Assembly (NCBI RefSeq): GCF_036785885.1
Contig: NC_092322.1
Coordinates: 13,848,466-13,912,465, forward strand
DNA from: Coffea arabica
Lineage: Eukaryota > Streptophyta > Magnoliopsida > Gentianales > Rubiaceae
Reading direction: 5' to 3'
DNA length: 64,000 nucleotides
Of the stretch, positions 1 through 11,823 are shown one piece after another (position 1 is the stretch's first letter; each line of letters begins with the position of its first letter). The translations under genes and the position numbers were made by a program. The notes beneath the pieces are model-generated. The model was not told where the DNA came from and searched no databases. It worked only from the letters and a program-made list of their open reading frames with translations.

Positions 1-19
1 CAAAAAATACTAATAAGAT

Positions 20-115
20 GTGATAGTGCAACGGTTACTACATTGGTATTCTATTACAAAGGTCTTGAGTTCGAATCTTGATAACTACATTTTGCAAAAA
101 AAAAAAAAAAAAAAA
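20..115 (+). mobile_element. tRNA-derived SINE-like element (5' part and poly-A tail)
   Basis: The stretch has an RNA polymerase III box A match (TRGYNNANNGG) at 24-34, a box B match (GWTCRANNC) at 69-77, and an uninterrupted run of 20 A at 96-115. Box spacing of about 35 bp is normal for tRNA-like promoters. This is the architecture of a plant tRNA-derived SINE, here with a very short body. No cloverleaf can be drawn convincingly, so it is not called a tRNA gene. The left boundary and target duplication are unresolved because the window starts here. Confidence 0.5.
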
Positions 116-128
116 GAGGAAAACTCAA

Positions 129-295
129 AAACCGGAAAAACCGGTTCATGTCCGGTTCAGCGGTTTCGCGGTCCGACCGGTTTTTGACCGGTTTCTTGAC
201 AAAGTCAAACCTGGCAGTGAACCGGACCGGAGCCATGGCCGGTTCGCGGTTCAACCGGTCGAACCGGCCGGTCCGGTCCGGTTTTCAAAACACTG
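129..295. mobile_element. CCGG-rich transposon terminal fragment (hAT-like end)
   Basis: The segment consists of overlapping ACCGGT, CCGGTTC and GGTCCGG words in both orientations, so it can fold on itself, and it is far more GC-rich than its surroundings. It ends at 286-295 in TCAAAACACTG, right where NLR homology starts. CACTG/CAGTG is a common hAT terminus, so I read it as one end of a DNA transposon inserted in NLR1, possibly cut on the left by the SINE. No matching left terminus or 8-bp duplication is visible, so the class is tentative. Confidence 0.4.
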
Positions 296-1482
296 GATAT
301 GATAAGGAGAACAGGGATGATGCTAAGTCTGACAGTTTGAGACTTAGCAGTATTTCATACAAGATTCAAGATCTAGTTATGGTGATACCGCTAGGACTTC
401 ACTCTGCTATTGTTAGATACAATCAATCTGGTGCTTCAGATCTTAGTGTCATCGATTCTGAGCTCGCTAAAATTGCGGAAAATATGAGGTGTTTTTCTGA
501 AATAGATATTGAGGAATTCAACATCACCAGTTTGTTGCTCTACTACTCACTGGGAGATTCACAACTAGTTGTGGATTTCATTGATTCCATTCAGAGAATC
601 TGAGGTATCTTTGCTACGAAGAAGATGAAGTTGATGAAACTCAGAGAATTGTACTGAAAATTCTTGAAGAGAAGCTAATGTTCGTCAAGAGTTTCATTCG
701 TTTTGCGACACTTCGAGATGTTGGGGTTCAGGAATCAAAAGATCTGTTGGTCCACGTTGAAGATGTGGCTGTCAATGCTGCAAGCCTGATGTGTAGATAT
801 TGGTTTCAGATAAATAATGAACAAGTGCACAATGAGATGAAACCTGAAGTTTCTGAACTGATACACAAGAAGATTGATCCGGTTGACCCCCAGGTCCGAG
901 AAATTTATATCAATGTCTTGACAGCTTCCAAGTTATCATGATCGTCCTACACTTTCGCTATGAAGGAGAATAAGCATCTTGTGGCTGAATTTATTGATCA
1001 TCTCCTGCAGAGTCTTATGGAGCTATTAGAATCTTATACAAGTTTCCTAGTTCCAGTGAAGGATCAAATGTTAAAACTCCACCAGGGACTAAGATTTCTG
1101 ATTATCTTTCTTAGCGGGCAGCAGGAGAAGTTCGATGAGCTAAATGATGAGATGAAGGATCTAATTGGAGTTGTGGTCTCTGATGCAGGTATTGCGATTT
1201 TCTCCCTTTCTGTGAACGAAATGAAAGAAGGCTTGCACATGGAAACAGATCTGGCACTTTCTCATTTGCTCGAAGTGCTCAAGTTGATCATTGCTGAAGT
1301 TGGACACATTTATTCAGCACCATCATCATCATCACTTACTTTCCCTAGGACTAATGAACTCGGCTCTCTTGATTCTCTTCTAGAAACTCTCAAGGAACTA
1401 GCAAGCTCTACAGCTGCTTCAATTGCTTTCCCAAACGATCAAATACGCACAATCCTAGAAGATCTTGTCTTCTTAAGATCTT

Positions 1483-3016
1483 TGACAGGGGTCGAGCCTG
1501 TGCAATAATAAATACCTACTCGAGAAAAATATAAATTTGGTATATAGCGGTGAGTAGGGTCGAATCCACAGGGACTGGGGATAATTCGTTTCTTCTAGAG
1601 TTCAGTCAATAATCAATTCGAGTACTGGAGCAGGGACTCTAGGTGTGCAATGGGTTACTTGATTCACCCTGTTCCCGAAAAGTTTGTTTAATCCGATATA
1701 CCTGAATTAATTATTTAACTAAATTCCCTAACTAGTAGATAGTGGTAAGCAGGGTCGTCTCCTCAGGGACTAGCAAGATATTTTGTTTCTTTTCAAATCA
1801 AGATTAATGGGGGATTTTGGTATTAAATGCTAACTAAATAAATTAAATGCAGAAAATAAATAAAAGAAATAATTATTGGAGAAACTCTAGCCAAGGGTAC
1901 ACTTCAGAAATGGTTCATGTACTGATCATCGATTCACAGATAATTCCACATTTATTAATAGATTAGTTATAGTTGTCATTCACGCGATAAACAACCAACC
2001 TTTCCTTAATTTCTCGATAGTCAATGTACGACCGTTAACTATTTCTCTAACCCAAAAACAACCTTAGGTATGACCGTAGGATTTAATTTGTAAATTGTAT
2101 TAATAATTAGAAAGGCCCAATCCTAACTAACAAACACGCTACGAGGGTTTGTTTAAATTAGATCGTATATTTTTCTGACACAAACCCAATTACGCCAGTT
2201 GCTACTGAGATAGAGATAACGAACAATTACGGATTCAATTACCCCTAACTAGCAAATAGCCTACGTGAATAATTAAATATTGCGCATCTATTCAATCATA
2301 CACGATAGCTATAACAACAATTTAAAGCAGAAAACATACAAATACCAATAAATGAAGGAAATAATTAAAATAATTTAGATCTCACAGTTATTGTTGAACT
2401 AAATCTTCAGTTGTCCATTGACTAGAAATAAGAACTTAGTTCTCCATTAATGGAGAACAAGCCGTGCAAAGCAATTGAGAAAAGGTTGACCGAAGCTTTT
2501 TCATCGTTTTCTTTTCCTCTCCCCAAAAGCCGGCTAAGAAGTAAGAATAAAAAGATAGGAATTGTCCCCCGAAAAAGAAGACGTCTGACCGCTAGAAAAA
2601 GGAAACTCAAGCTAGTCTAATTCATACGTGATTCTGGCTTTGTTTCTATTGGCCGCCGAAAAGAAAGGTAAGCTTCCAAGTCCTTGAAGCTTTGTAGGAT
2701 GAGAGTTTTTATCCTCTACACCTCTGCGACCCACGAGTCTTGTGATTTCCTGGTTTGAAGCCCGCTATTCCACTCATTCTAGGAAGCTTTCCACGTGCAC
2801 ATAATCCCGAAGGTCCGGCCAAGAAGGCTGGAGTTAGGCGTGGGCACACCTACTCATCAAGAAGTTCTCTGAAATTTGATTTTAAGCACTTTTCATTCTT
2901 TCTCCTGAAATAAGCACAAAATACCAAATATAAGTAGAATTCGACAATTAAAATAATATTTGGCTAAAATCAGGGGGAGAATAATTATAAATTTAACAAC
3001 AAATTATGACCTATCA
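1483..3016 (-). mobile_element. Solo LTR (Ty3/gypsy family) in NLR1
   Basis: The element starts TGACAGG and ends CCTATCA, a near-perfect terminal inverted pair, and is flanked by the identical 5-bp duplication ATCTT (1478-1482 and 3017-3021). It is 1534 bp with no internal region, so it is a solo LTR left by LTR-LTR recombination. Strand follows the gag-bearing relatives at 5137 and 41789. It interrupts the coiled-coil codons of NLR1 and stops the frame eight codons in. Its body holds the family words GCTACGAGGGTTT and TACGACCGT. It also contains two versions of the sequence 'GGTAAGCAGGGTCG' region, about 190 bp apart, suggesting a mosaic of two LTR subfamilies. Confidence 0.9.
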
Positions 3017-5142
3017 ATCTTTTCTAGGAAATGTTGTAGAGCAGCGCAAATGAAATGAAAAACTCCAAGCTCTTTGGAGTCGTGTCATGAAGGTTGCTTA
3101 CAGTGTAGAACTACAAGTTGACTCTGCATTGGTTGGTGATCAACATGAACATTGTCTGGATGCTGTTGCTACTTGCTAGAGATATCAAGCTTATGAAAAT
3201 AGAGGCTGAAGAGATCTATGATAGCATAAGATTTGATGGTGAAACTACGAGGCTAACCAAGACTACCATTCACATGCCATCACAAGTTACTGCTCCATCA
3301 TTTAATGAAGCTTTGGTAGGTCTCAATGATGAGGTAGAAAGTATAATTGATAGACTTACGAGAGGATCAAGCTGGTTCGATGTTGTTGCCATCGTGGGTA
3401 TGCCTGGGCTTGGTAAGACAACTTTAGCCAATAATGTCTTCGGTTATCCTTCAATAAAGTTCCACTTCCATATTTGTGTTTGGTGTACTGTTTCTCAAGT
3501 ATATAGCAAGCACAATTTGTTACTGCAGATTTTGCGTGTTATCGATTCTAACAGTTCTAACCAATACCACGAGATGAATGAAGATGATTTGGCTCAAATG
3601 TTGTACCAGCATTTGAAAGGGATGAGGTATGTCATTGTTTTGGATGATGTTTGGGACATTGAAGGATGGAATTTGTTGAAACACTCGTTGCCAGATGACT
3701 GCAATGGAAGCAGGATACTCTTAACTAGCAGATTTCAGAATTTGTCTCTGCAAATTAAACCTGATAGCCTGCCCCACCGTCATCGCCCACTTACTGATAA
3801 GGAGAGTTTTGAATTGCTGCAGAAGAAGCTATTTGCCAAAGAAGATTGTCCTCCAACATTAAGGGAAGTTGTACAGCACGTAGCAAAAGACTGCAAGGGC
3901 CTACCTCTCACAATTGTCCTCGTTGCTGGAATTCTCGCTACTACTGAGCAAGATTGCTGGGAAGAAGTTGCAAGACATCTAAGGTCTAGCATTTTTGCTG
4001 ACGATGAGCACTGCATGAAGACAATTGAGCACAGTTACAATTATTTACCAGATTATTTGAAACCATGCCTTATTTATTTTGGTGCATCTCAAGAAGATAA
4101 AGACATTCCTGTCAGAAAGTTGTCATGGCTTTGGATGGCTGAAGGATTCGTCCAAAAAACTGAAGGAAAGAGTTTAGAGGATGTGGCGGATAACTATTTG
4201 ATGGATTTGATTGGGAGAAGTTTAGTTATGGCTACCAAACAAAGATCTTTAGGTGGGATCAAAGTTTGCCGAGTTCATGATTTGGTACATGAGTTTTGTG
4301 TGGCAAAAGCAAGAGAAGAAAGTTTTCTACAGATTTCACATGGGGATGACCTTCTTACTTTTATTGGACAGTGTAACCCCCACCGACTAGCTATTTACCC
4401 TACTACGAGTCAGGGACTCAAAAAGTCAATGCTATTTTTCCCCAATTTGCGTTCTTTGCTCTTCTTTGATGATGGTTATGAGGAAGCGGAATTGGGTGAA
4501 ATTTGGTTCAAACTTCTATCACCTAAACTTATTAGAGTGTTGGATTTGGGTTACAATTTGGTTTTTGGTAGATATTTTTCAGAGGAAGTAGTAGTATTCT
4601 TTGTTCACTTGAGGTACTTGAACATTAGATTGGACGGTAAAGCTGGTATCCCATCTGCAATAGCCAAGCTCTCAAGATTAGAAACATTTGTCATAGAACC
4701 CGTTGGAAGTTGCTTTTTGTTACCAAACACTATCTGGACCATTAAACCATTGAGGCATCTTGTCGTATCTGGACCCTTTGAAACTGGTTTCCAATTTCGC
4801 ATCGACAATCTTGAAGGCTCACCAGATTTAGAACATTTAGACACTTTAACCCTTGCAATTAATTCCTCTCCTCAAAGCTTGCAAAAGATACTGACAAAGT
4901 TTCCGAGCATCTGCAGGCTAAAATGCGTGGATGTCCCTGACAGAGTACATGATGGGATTCTCGTGCTGGACCACTTAAGTCGATTAGAATCACTTAAGAT
5001 GAGCAGTTTTAAAGATATGAGTTTGAATTCCCATTGAATTTGAGAAAGTTGACTCTCTCAAATAATCGTCAGCCATGGAGTAAAATTTCAGCAATTGGAA
5101 AGCTGCCCAACCTTGAAGTCCTTAAATTAGGTTATGACTTAT

Positions 5143-6486
5143 CTAATTCCTTAGATCCTGCATTTCGGAGTCCGTCCTTTGCTGATTTTGCATAATGGTT
5201 GCCTCCGTCCTTTGCTGATTTTGCGCCATGGTTGTCATAATTTGTTTCATCATCTCTTCCAAAGATGAACCAGAGCTTGGGGCCGGAGGCGGTCGGGATT
5301 GGAATTGCTGCTGGTACCCCGGTGGCTTATTTGGCACAAAGTTAGACTGCCTATTCGGTGTAAAGTTGGGTTGCCTATTCCCTCCATAACTGAGGTTGGG
5401 ATGATCTCTCTACCCGGGGTTGTAGGTGTTTGAGTAAGGGTCGTACTGCTTCCTTGGCGCGGGCGCGTGGTCAGCCATGTTCACCTGTTCTACAGTTTCT
5501 TCTTGAATCATTGGGCACATGTCTGCAGAATGACCCATACCAGTGCAAATTCCGCACACCCTGGCTTGTGATGCATTTCTCACAGCCTGTTGTCTAACAA
5601 ACGCGGTCAACTCAGCTAGCTGCTGCTGCACAGATGGTGTCTCTATCTCGTTCACCTTGCGTATTGGGACATCCTCTCTCGTACCGAATTGTTGTGAATT
5701 CTCTGCCATCCCCTCTATCAACTCCCGTGCTTCCCGATGGATTTTGTTCACCAGTGCCCCTCCACTTGTAGCATCAATTATGCTCCTATCTCTGAATAAG
5801 AGCCCCTCATAAAAATACTGAATGAGCAACTGCTCACTTATCTGGTGCTGGGGACACTTATGCAACAATTTCTTGAACCGTTCCCAATACTCGTAGAGTG
5901 ACTCCCCTGGATGTTGCTTGATCCCGCAGATTTCTTTCCTTAGGCTTGCAGCCCTGGACGCAGGGAAATATTTATCCAAAATTTTTTTCTTCAATTGGTC
6001 CCACGTGGTGATGCTACCTGGTGACAGGTAGTACAGCCAGTCCTTCGCAGAATCTTTCAAAGAGAAGAGAAACGCCCTCATTTTTATCTGCTCTTTTGTA
6101 ATTCCCGGGAGTTTCATACTATTGCACACGACATCAAACTCTTGCAGATGCTTATACGGCTCCTCACCTGGTAAGCCATGAAAAGAAGGTAAAAGATGAA
6201 TTAGACCTGATTTCAATTCAAATGAAGTGTTATCACTCAAGCTCGGGAAAGTAATGCATAAAGGCTGCTGAGTTAAATCAGGAGCAGCCAACTCCCTTAA
6301 TGTTCGTGCGTTAGCCATGGGGATTTCTTCTTGCTCTGAGTCACTCGAAGTGTTACCAAATGAATTTGTTGGTTCAGCTTCTGGCTCAGGTCTCTGAGAT
6401 GTAGCACTGGAGTGCTCCTCTCGGAGCTGTCTGGTCTCTTTTCTTGTCCTACGCGCAGTCTTCTCTACCTCAGGGTCAAAAACCAA
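5143..6486 (-). pseudogene. Ty3/gypsy gag relic
   Basis: The frame covers the retrotransposon capsid-like (Retrotrans_gag) domain typical of non-chromovirus plant Ty3/gypsy elements: a proline-rich segment with W-x-Y-L-x-P-G, then KYFPASR, then GESLYEYWERF. These are followed by a zinc knuckle of CX2CX4HX4C form. The first ATG giving the conserved domain is at 6318; the frame is open upstream to 6486 without an ATG at its edge. A TAG at 5410-5412 interrupts it, and the same frame continues to about 5143 with the glutamine- and proline-rich C-terminal part. Gag would build the particle shell around element RNA. With a stop codon and no pol downstream, this copy is not autonomous. Confidence 0.85.
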
Positions 6487-6581
6487 ATTACCTGTACGAG
6501 AGGATCACGGCATACACTAGAAAAAATACCAGAAAATTAGGACAAAAAATGAATTTAAAAAGAAACAAATAATAACGCCAG

Positions 6582-6599
6582 TCCCCGGCAACGGCGCCA
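6582..6599 (-). promoter_or_regulatory. Primer-binding site, tRNA-Asp type
   Basis: The + strand TCCCCGGCAACGGCGCCA matches the 3' end, including CCA, of plant tRNA-Asp as I know it. On the element's strand it is the complement, placed 5 bp after the LTR end, as expected for priming of minus-strand DNA. Confidence 0.85.
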
Positions 6600-6693
6600 A
6601 AAATTGACAGGTGCCAAACCTGTGCAATAATAATAATAAATATAGAACCTAGTTACCACTAAGAGCAATCAATAATTAATCCTAGGTACTGGA

Positions 6694-7308
6694 TAGGGCT
6701 GCAAACGAGCCGAGCCGAGTCGAGTTTTGAGCTAATCGAGCCGAGCCTCGACTAAATTTTATCAAGCTCGAGCTCGAAAAAAATAAAAAAAAATAATTTT
6801 ATTTTTAAAAAAAATTAAAAAAATAATGCGTCTGTTTGGATTGTAAGTTATTTGGGATTATTTGGGATATTTTTACTGTAGCACTTTTTGTGATGTGATG
6901 TATGTGAGATAAAAAGATATTGGGAAGATAAAAAGGTGTATTGGAAATTGTAAAGATGATGTAAGCAAATAAAATTGAGAAAATATGAAGCAATCCAAAC
7001 AAACCTAATATTTTTTTCTGAATAAATAATAAAATATTAAGGATATATACGTAATTTCACTATGAAAATAAAAAATTAAAATATATTTATATATAATATA
7101 CGTAATTTTATTATTAAATAAAAATAAAAAAATATATAAATATATATACTCAAACTCGCGAGCCGGCTCGCGAGCTAACGAGTTTAATATTTTGAGCTCG
7201 AGTTCGAGCTCGAGGTTGACTCGAGCTGGCTCGAGCTCGACTCGAGCTCGATTAATCTCGAGTTCGACTCGAGCGGCTCGCGAGCGGCTCGATTCGTTTG
7301 CAGCCCTA
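6694..7308. mobile_element. hAT-superfamily MITE
   Basis: Inverted termini TAGGGCTGCAAACGAGCCG (left) and the matching CGTTTGCAGCCCTA (right) are flanked by a perfect 8-bp duplication GTACTGGA (6686-6693 and 7309-7316). Eight-base duplications and TAGGG termini indicate hAT. The termini continue into long GAGCTCGAG-rich subterminal repeats on both sides, while the core is AT-rich and codes for nothing, so this is a non-autonomous MITE. Confidence 0.9.
6829..7007. mobile_element. Small MITE nested in the hAT MITE
   Basis: A second inverted pair, TGTTTGGATTG near 6834 and CAATCCAAACA near 6991, bounds about 180 bp in the AT-rich core of the larger MITE. This terminal sequence is common in plant MITEs. 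The target duplication is not clear, so the exact ends and class are uncertain. Confidence 0.5.
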
Positions 7309-9125
7309 GTACTGGAGTAGGGACTCTAGGTGTGCAATGGGTTACTTGATTCATCCTGTTCCCGAAGAGTTTGCTTAATCTGATATACCAGAATTAATTA
7401 ATTGACAAAAATTACTAAATAGTAGACAGTGGCAAGTAGGGTCGTCTCCTCAGGGACTGGAGATATCTGTCTCTTTTTAAAGTCCAATTGATAAGGGGGG
7501 ATTTCACAGGAATGAAACTAAAAATAATTAAACAATTTAATTAAAAATGAATAAATCACTAGCACAAATATAGCAGGAATTTAATCAGGAATAAATAAAT
7601 TCTAGCCAAGGATATAACTACTCAAGCACAGTCCATTTATCCGATCATTGATGCAAGAGAGGTTCACTTAATTCATTAATAGACTAGTTATAGCCATCGA
7701 GAAACTCTAATGACCAATTTTTCCTTAATTTATAGGTGACCAAGGTACGACCATTAGTCACCCCTAACCAGAAAAGTACTCCTAGGTACGACCGTAGGAA
7801 TTAATTTTCCAATTGCATTAATAACCAGAAAAATCTAGCCCAAATCAATAACACGCTACGAGGGTTATTTAAATTAGATTGCACACTCCCCTAATGTGCA
7901 AACACACCAGTTGCCACTAATATTAATCAATCAAACAATTACGGATTTAATTGACTAAATTGGCATGAGATTAATATATCACATTGAACATCGGGCCCTT
8001 GACATCCAATTAATAAAATAATCTCATGAAAATTAAATCAGACAACATGCAAATATTAATAGATAAAGGAACACGCGAAAACTAATTAGATCTCACAGAT
8101 TTTCGGGACTGCGCCGTCGAGTTGACCCTTGACTAGATAGAAGACTTAGTCACGCCGCATAATTAAATCATCACACGAATTAATAAATTGCAAAGGCATA
8201 GCGGTTTTTATTAGGAAGCAAGGAATAAGAGGTGTTTTTTCCGTTGGGAAATATTATCGAACACCTGACGTGTGTCACAGGCGAGTCAAGAAAAAGAAAG
8301 AAAAAAAAAGAAAACTAAACTCAGGAGCTAAAATCTAAAGCCGTCCGTCCTCGGTACGTTTTTTCCCTAATTAAAGCCAAAGGAAAGGTATTCAGTGGTC
8401 CCACCAATTGGCACAAGCCCACAAATTTCTACTTTGTTCCTCTGGCTTTCTACGTTGCTTTCCTCTTAAGAACCAAAGGATCAAAGCCCTTCTCCTTTCC
8501 TCCGTGGTCCCTACCAAAGTCAAAGGCCCAAGCCTTCAAGTTCTCTCTTGCCGAAGTCTCTGGTTGTAATCTTCTTGGTCAACCAGAAAACAAAGGAACG
8601 GGAGTCCAGCTCTTTTCAGCACTGTGGCCCTGGCCTGTGACTTGCTTGAAGTCTCAACTTTCTCCAAAAAGACCCTCAAGCTTGGTAGTTTCTGTTCCAT
8701 CCCTGAAATTAAGGCCACAAGCCAAATATAAGTAGATATCCGTAATTAACACAATATTTGTCAGAAATAGAAGGAAAAATTAATAATAAAACTATCAACA
8801 AATTATACCCTATCACCTTTGCAGGGGAAAAGTGGGAAATGCAAGAAGGGGAGTTCCAAAACCTCCGATTCTTGAAATTGTCACAGTTGGACTTTCGCTG
8901 GTCGGCCGCCTCTTCTGATAATTTTGTCTTGAGAAATTGGTTTTGACTATGTGTAAATGGCTGGAAGAGGTCCCTTCTTGTTTAGGGGAAGCCCTCACTC
9001 TTGACATGATTGAGGTAATATGGTGTCCTGAGTCTGCAGTAAATTCTGTGAAGCAAATTTGGCAAGAGCAGATGGATATGGGAAATAAGGATCTAAAGAT
9101 TGTTGCTGCTGCACGGAATTGGTGA

Positions 9126-11450
9126 TGGTCCACGTTTTCTGCTAAGTGCCGACTCAGAAAGAGAGTCGATCTCCTCTCATCACATTTTGCAAAAGCAGAG
9201 TGTGGTTCCACTTATTAGGTTAGATATATTTTCTTTGATGTTCTATTTGTATATGTTCAATCAGTTCAATGCTATAACTTTTCGTGCTTCTCAACGCAAT
9301 TTCTGGAGATTTCCAATTAATTATTTGATTTGATTAGACATGCATATATGAATTCAACATTGTCTATCAACTAGATTTATTTCTATATACTATTCTGATG
9401 TTCTTAGTTCCTTCAATATTTCATAATTTTTATGATCCATCGTCCCAATTTCTGAAATTTTCTTCAATATGGCTACAGATTTGTGTGATCCTTTCAACCA
9501 GCTGAGCACAAGCATACATGCCAGGTACACTTTTCTATTCCTGTTCTGTATTTTAGCGAGAGTACTAATTTTCTTTTCTGAAATCAAATAGCGGAATGAC
9601 CCGACACTTTCTTTTTCCTTTTCTTTTTTTTGAATTGCCAATAATTCGGTATGCTATTGTGGTCATGTTGTGTAGAATATGTGTATTAACTACTCAGAGG
9701 TTGGTAAGCATGAGGATTTTAATTTTTCTGGTTTTTACTCCTCTTTTTTCTTTTCTTTTCTTTTTTTTCATTTTTGCCATCTAGGTATATGAGTTTGCTC
9801 CTGCTTGTTTTTGAAGAGTTTTGTTATGCTTTGTTCCTGTAGAATGTCCTAAACTTTGTAAACTAGTTGTGCTTTAGACTTGGCCATTAGCCCTGATATT
9901 GTGCTTCTGACACCTTGATATGCATAAAGAAGCTAAAGAAACAGATTTCTAGCTGATGAAGTTAGATGCTGAAAGTTTCTGGAGGAAGGGAATTTGAACT
10001 TGACGAAAGGAATCATTACCAAAATTTAGTTTTAGCATTTTAGACTGTTACTTTGTTTTCTATCCAACTTGTGCAGTCTGGCTTCCTATTTGCATTGAAA
10101 ACGTGCTTTGAGTTTATCAGACTCAATCTGATTTAAAATCAATATTTGGCTTCTGCAGTTTTTGTGAGAGAGAGAGAGAGAGAGAAACGTAGATAATGGC
10201 CACTTTCAGTTTGTTGACAAATTATGTAACCAAAGTTAAAGTTTCAACATCATTAAGAAACAAGATAGGTTTGATTTAATTTCTGTACTTCTAGTTAATC
10301 ACAGCTATTGTGAATCCTGGGAACGATTCTGGTGAATTTTCTGATCTCAGAGGGAAGTGAAGAAAAAGAAAATGAAAGGAAAAAAAAATAGATGGAAGAG
10401 AAGAATATGCCAGCTTCTGGCTCGTAGATCAACTGCCAGCTAAGGGAAGATGAAAGCTAGCGAAAGCAGGAATACCAATTTAATATCCTCAACAAATGTC
10501 CTGTTAATATATTACTTGTTGGAATGGGACATTTGAGGTTTAAGGAAGAGACAAGAAGCTAAAAGGTCTTTGCAAATTGCTATGGCAATTGATGCCCCAA
10601 AGCGGCACAAGCATTCAATCATGCCATGATGCTACTATCATGATTCCTGCAAGCCATTAATATGTTTGCACAAGTCATTTTCTAATACTAAAGAAAGCAA
10701 TCACCATTGATTATAAGTTGCTGCTAACTGGTCGTGCATCATCCATGCAACTTCTGCTTTTCTAGGAATGGTTGTTAAAGATGTTTTTGCAGCATCTACT
10801 CTCTCTCTCTCTCCAAAAGTTGGTCTTTGAGAGGGACGAGGGAGTACATGGAGTGGAAGGCTGCCTGGTAGATAGTCTGACAGTAATTATCTGTATAGAG
10901 GGTTGATGCCCAAAGCAAGAAATACATTTTGTTGCTAAACTGGAACTGCCAAAGTGGTTTGATCATTTTGTTGTTAATACATTTTTATTCTTTATCGCTT
11001 AAAAAGTTTAAAAAAGATAATGACAGTCATCTGTTCAGGTGTTCCTTCATGTTATTACTAGCCTCTAATTGAGGATCATTTCACCTACTTCATGTTTCGT
11101 AGTCTACATATGTTCTTTTCCATATGAAAGACATTTGGAAGCTCCCCAAGGGTCCTATCTTTTGCTGACCAAACCCAAGAGAAGGTGGTCAAATTTATTG
11201 TGTGCTTTGTGGTTTTACCCTCTAGCCAGCTCTGCTGGTAGGAAAATTAAACAGATAATCAGGTCTCTAGTTCAATTCTCAAGTCCTCACCTTTTCCCCT
11301 CCCCCCTCGTGATGCTTAGTCTCCTTGAATTGAAAGGTTATTGTTGATTTTTTTTTTTTTCTGTTCTATATCCTGGCTTTTCTTTTTTGTTCCATTGCCC
11401 CGCAAAGCTGAAAAGCAGCATACGCATAAATCTTAGATTTCCTTTTGCAG
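9126..11450. other. NLR1 3' flank and spacer
   Basis: The first ~400 bp match the 3' flank of NLR6 (58933-59370), including ATATGAATTCAACATT and a block near ACAGATTT, so the NLR duplication unit includes downstream non-coding sequence. Beyond about 9550 I see no gene: T-rich tracts, a (GA)n microsatellite at about 10165-10186 and a (CT)n microsatellite at about 10799-10813. Upstream exons of the orphan gene at 11451 may lie here but I could not identify any. Confidence 0.6.
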
Positions 11451-11823
11451 GTCCTCCAAGAAAGAGCATCTGACTTTCAAACAGATATTGGAACTGTACT
11501 GCAAAGTTTTTGCCTGTTAATTGTCAGGTATAAATGCTCCAATTCTATATTTCTTTTTTCTTCTACTAGTTCCTTTCATTAATTCAAGTACCTAATGCAG
11601 CAGGGTACTGCACAGGAGGACAACCAAAATAAAACCACAGACTGCTGGAGCACGCATGGATGGCTTGATAGCCTTCTTGCATTACTGGCCTGGAACGGAT
11701 CCCTCAACTAGGGAAGTATTTCTGATGCTGGCAAGGTTCTTGAATAGAATATTTCAACTGGATGGATCAGTCACTCGCCGGAGGCTTCATCAGCTATTGA
11801 AACTTCATGCTCTCCCTGATTGA
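11451..11823 (+). pseudogene. Two terminal exons of an unidentified non-NLR gene (possible fragment)
   Basis: Exon A (11451-11527) follows a pyrimidine-rich acceptor TTTTGCAG and ends at GTCAG|GTATAA. Exon B (11604-11823) follows GCAGCAG and ends in TGA. Spliced, the frame is open across both, about 98 codons. Exon B encodes a charged alpha-helical tail with the segments MDGLIAFLHYWPG, REVFLMLARFLNRIF and RRRLHQLLKLHALPD. Splice signals plus an uninterrupted frame make it look truly coding. I do not recognise the family, and no upstream exons or start are visible, so it may be the end of a gene whose front was lost as the NLR cluster expanded. A spliced non-coding transcript is the alternative. 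Confidence 0.45.

Larger units (their letters stand above)
5137..8815 (-). mobile_element. Truncated Ty3/gypsy element (5' LTR, PBS, gag only) in NLR1
   Basis: Read on the minus strand this is 5' LTR (8815 to 6605), primer-binding site (6599-6582), then a gag reading frame (6486 down to about 5143), after which the element stops at about 5137 inside NLR1 LRR sequence. No pol and no 3' LTR are present. NLR coding homology resumes at 8816. The missing 3' half means a deletion took the rest of the element, plus some NLR sequence at the left junction. No target duplication is detectable on the left. The LTR is interrupted by a hAT MITE at 6694-7308. Confidence 0.85.
6605..8815 (-). mobile_element. 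5' LTR of the truncated Ty3 element, interrupted by a hAT MITE
   Basis: The boundaries are TGACAGG at 6605 and CCTATCA ending at 8815. Removing the 615-bp MITE and one 8-bp duplication leaves about 1588 bp, the size of the solo LTRs elsewhere in the window. The segment 7317-7470 is closely similar to 1630-1780 of the solo LTR in NLR1. The LTR end reads in frame into the remaining NLR1 LRR codons. Confidence 0.85.
296..9125 (+). pseudogene. NLR1: R1-type CC-NB-LRR resistance-gene pseudogene
   Basis: Coding homology to NLR2 and NLR5 lies in three blocks: 296-1482 (N-terminal extension and start of the coiled coil), 3022-5136 (rest of the coiled coil, NB-ARC, most LRRs) and 8816-9125 (last LRRs). 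The first ~70 codons are missing, replaced by the CCGG-rich element. Other lesions are a frameshift near 600, a TGA at 939-941 (AGA in paralogs), the solo LTR at 1483, a TGA at 3051-3053 (CAA in NLR2), a frameshift near 3165, another near 5015, the truncated retroelement at 5137-8815, and small indels near 8930. The central ORF 3118-5037 (639 codons) still has P-loop GMPGLGKTT, kinase-2 VLDDVWD, RNBS-B GSRILLTSR, GLPL and a VHD motif. It cannot encode a full receptor. A partial NB-LRR product cannot be excluded but has no evident promoter. Confidence 0.9.

Noticed and set aside
24-77. Possible tRNA gene from box A and box B matches
   Set aside because: No cloverleaf or anticodon stem could be drawn, and a poly-A follows; SINE is the better reading.
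11069-11347. 92-codon open frame as an upstream exon of the orphan gene
   Set aside because: No fitting splice sites and no resemblance to a protein family.
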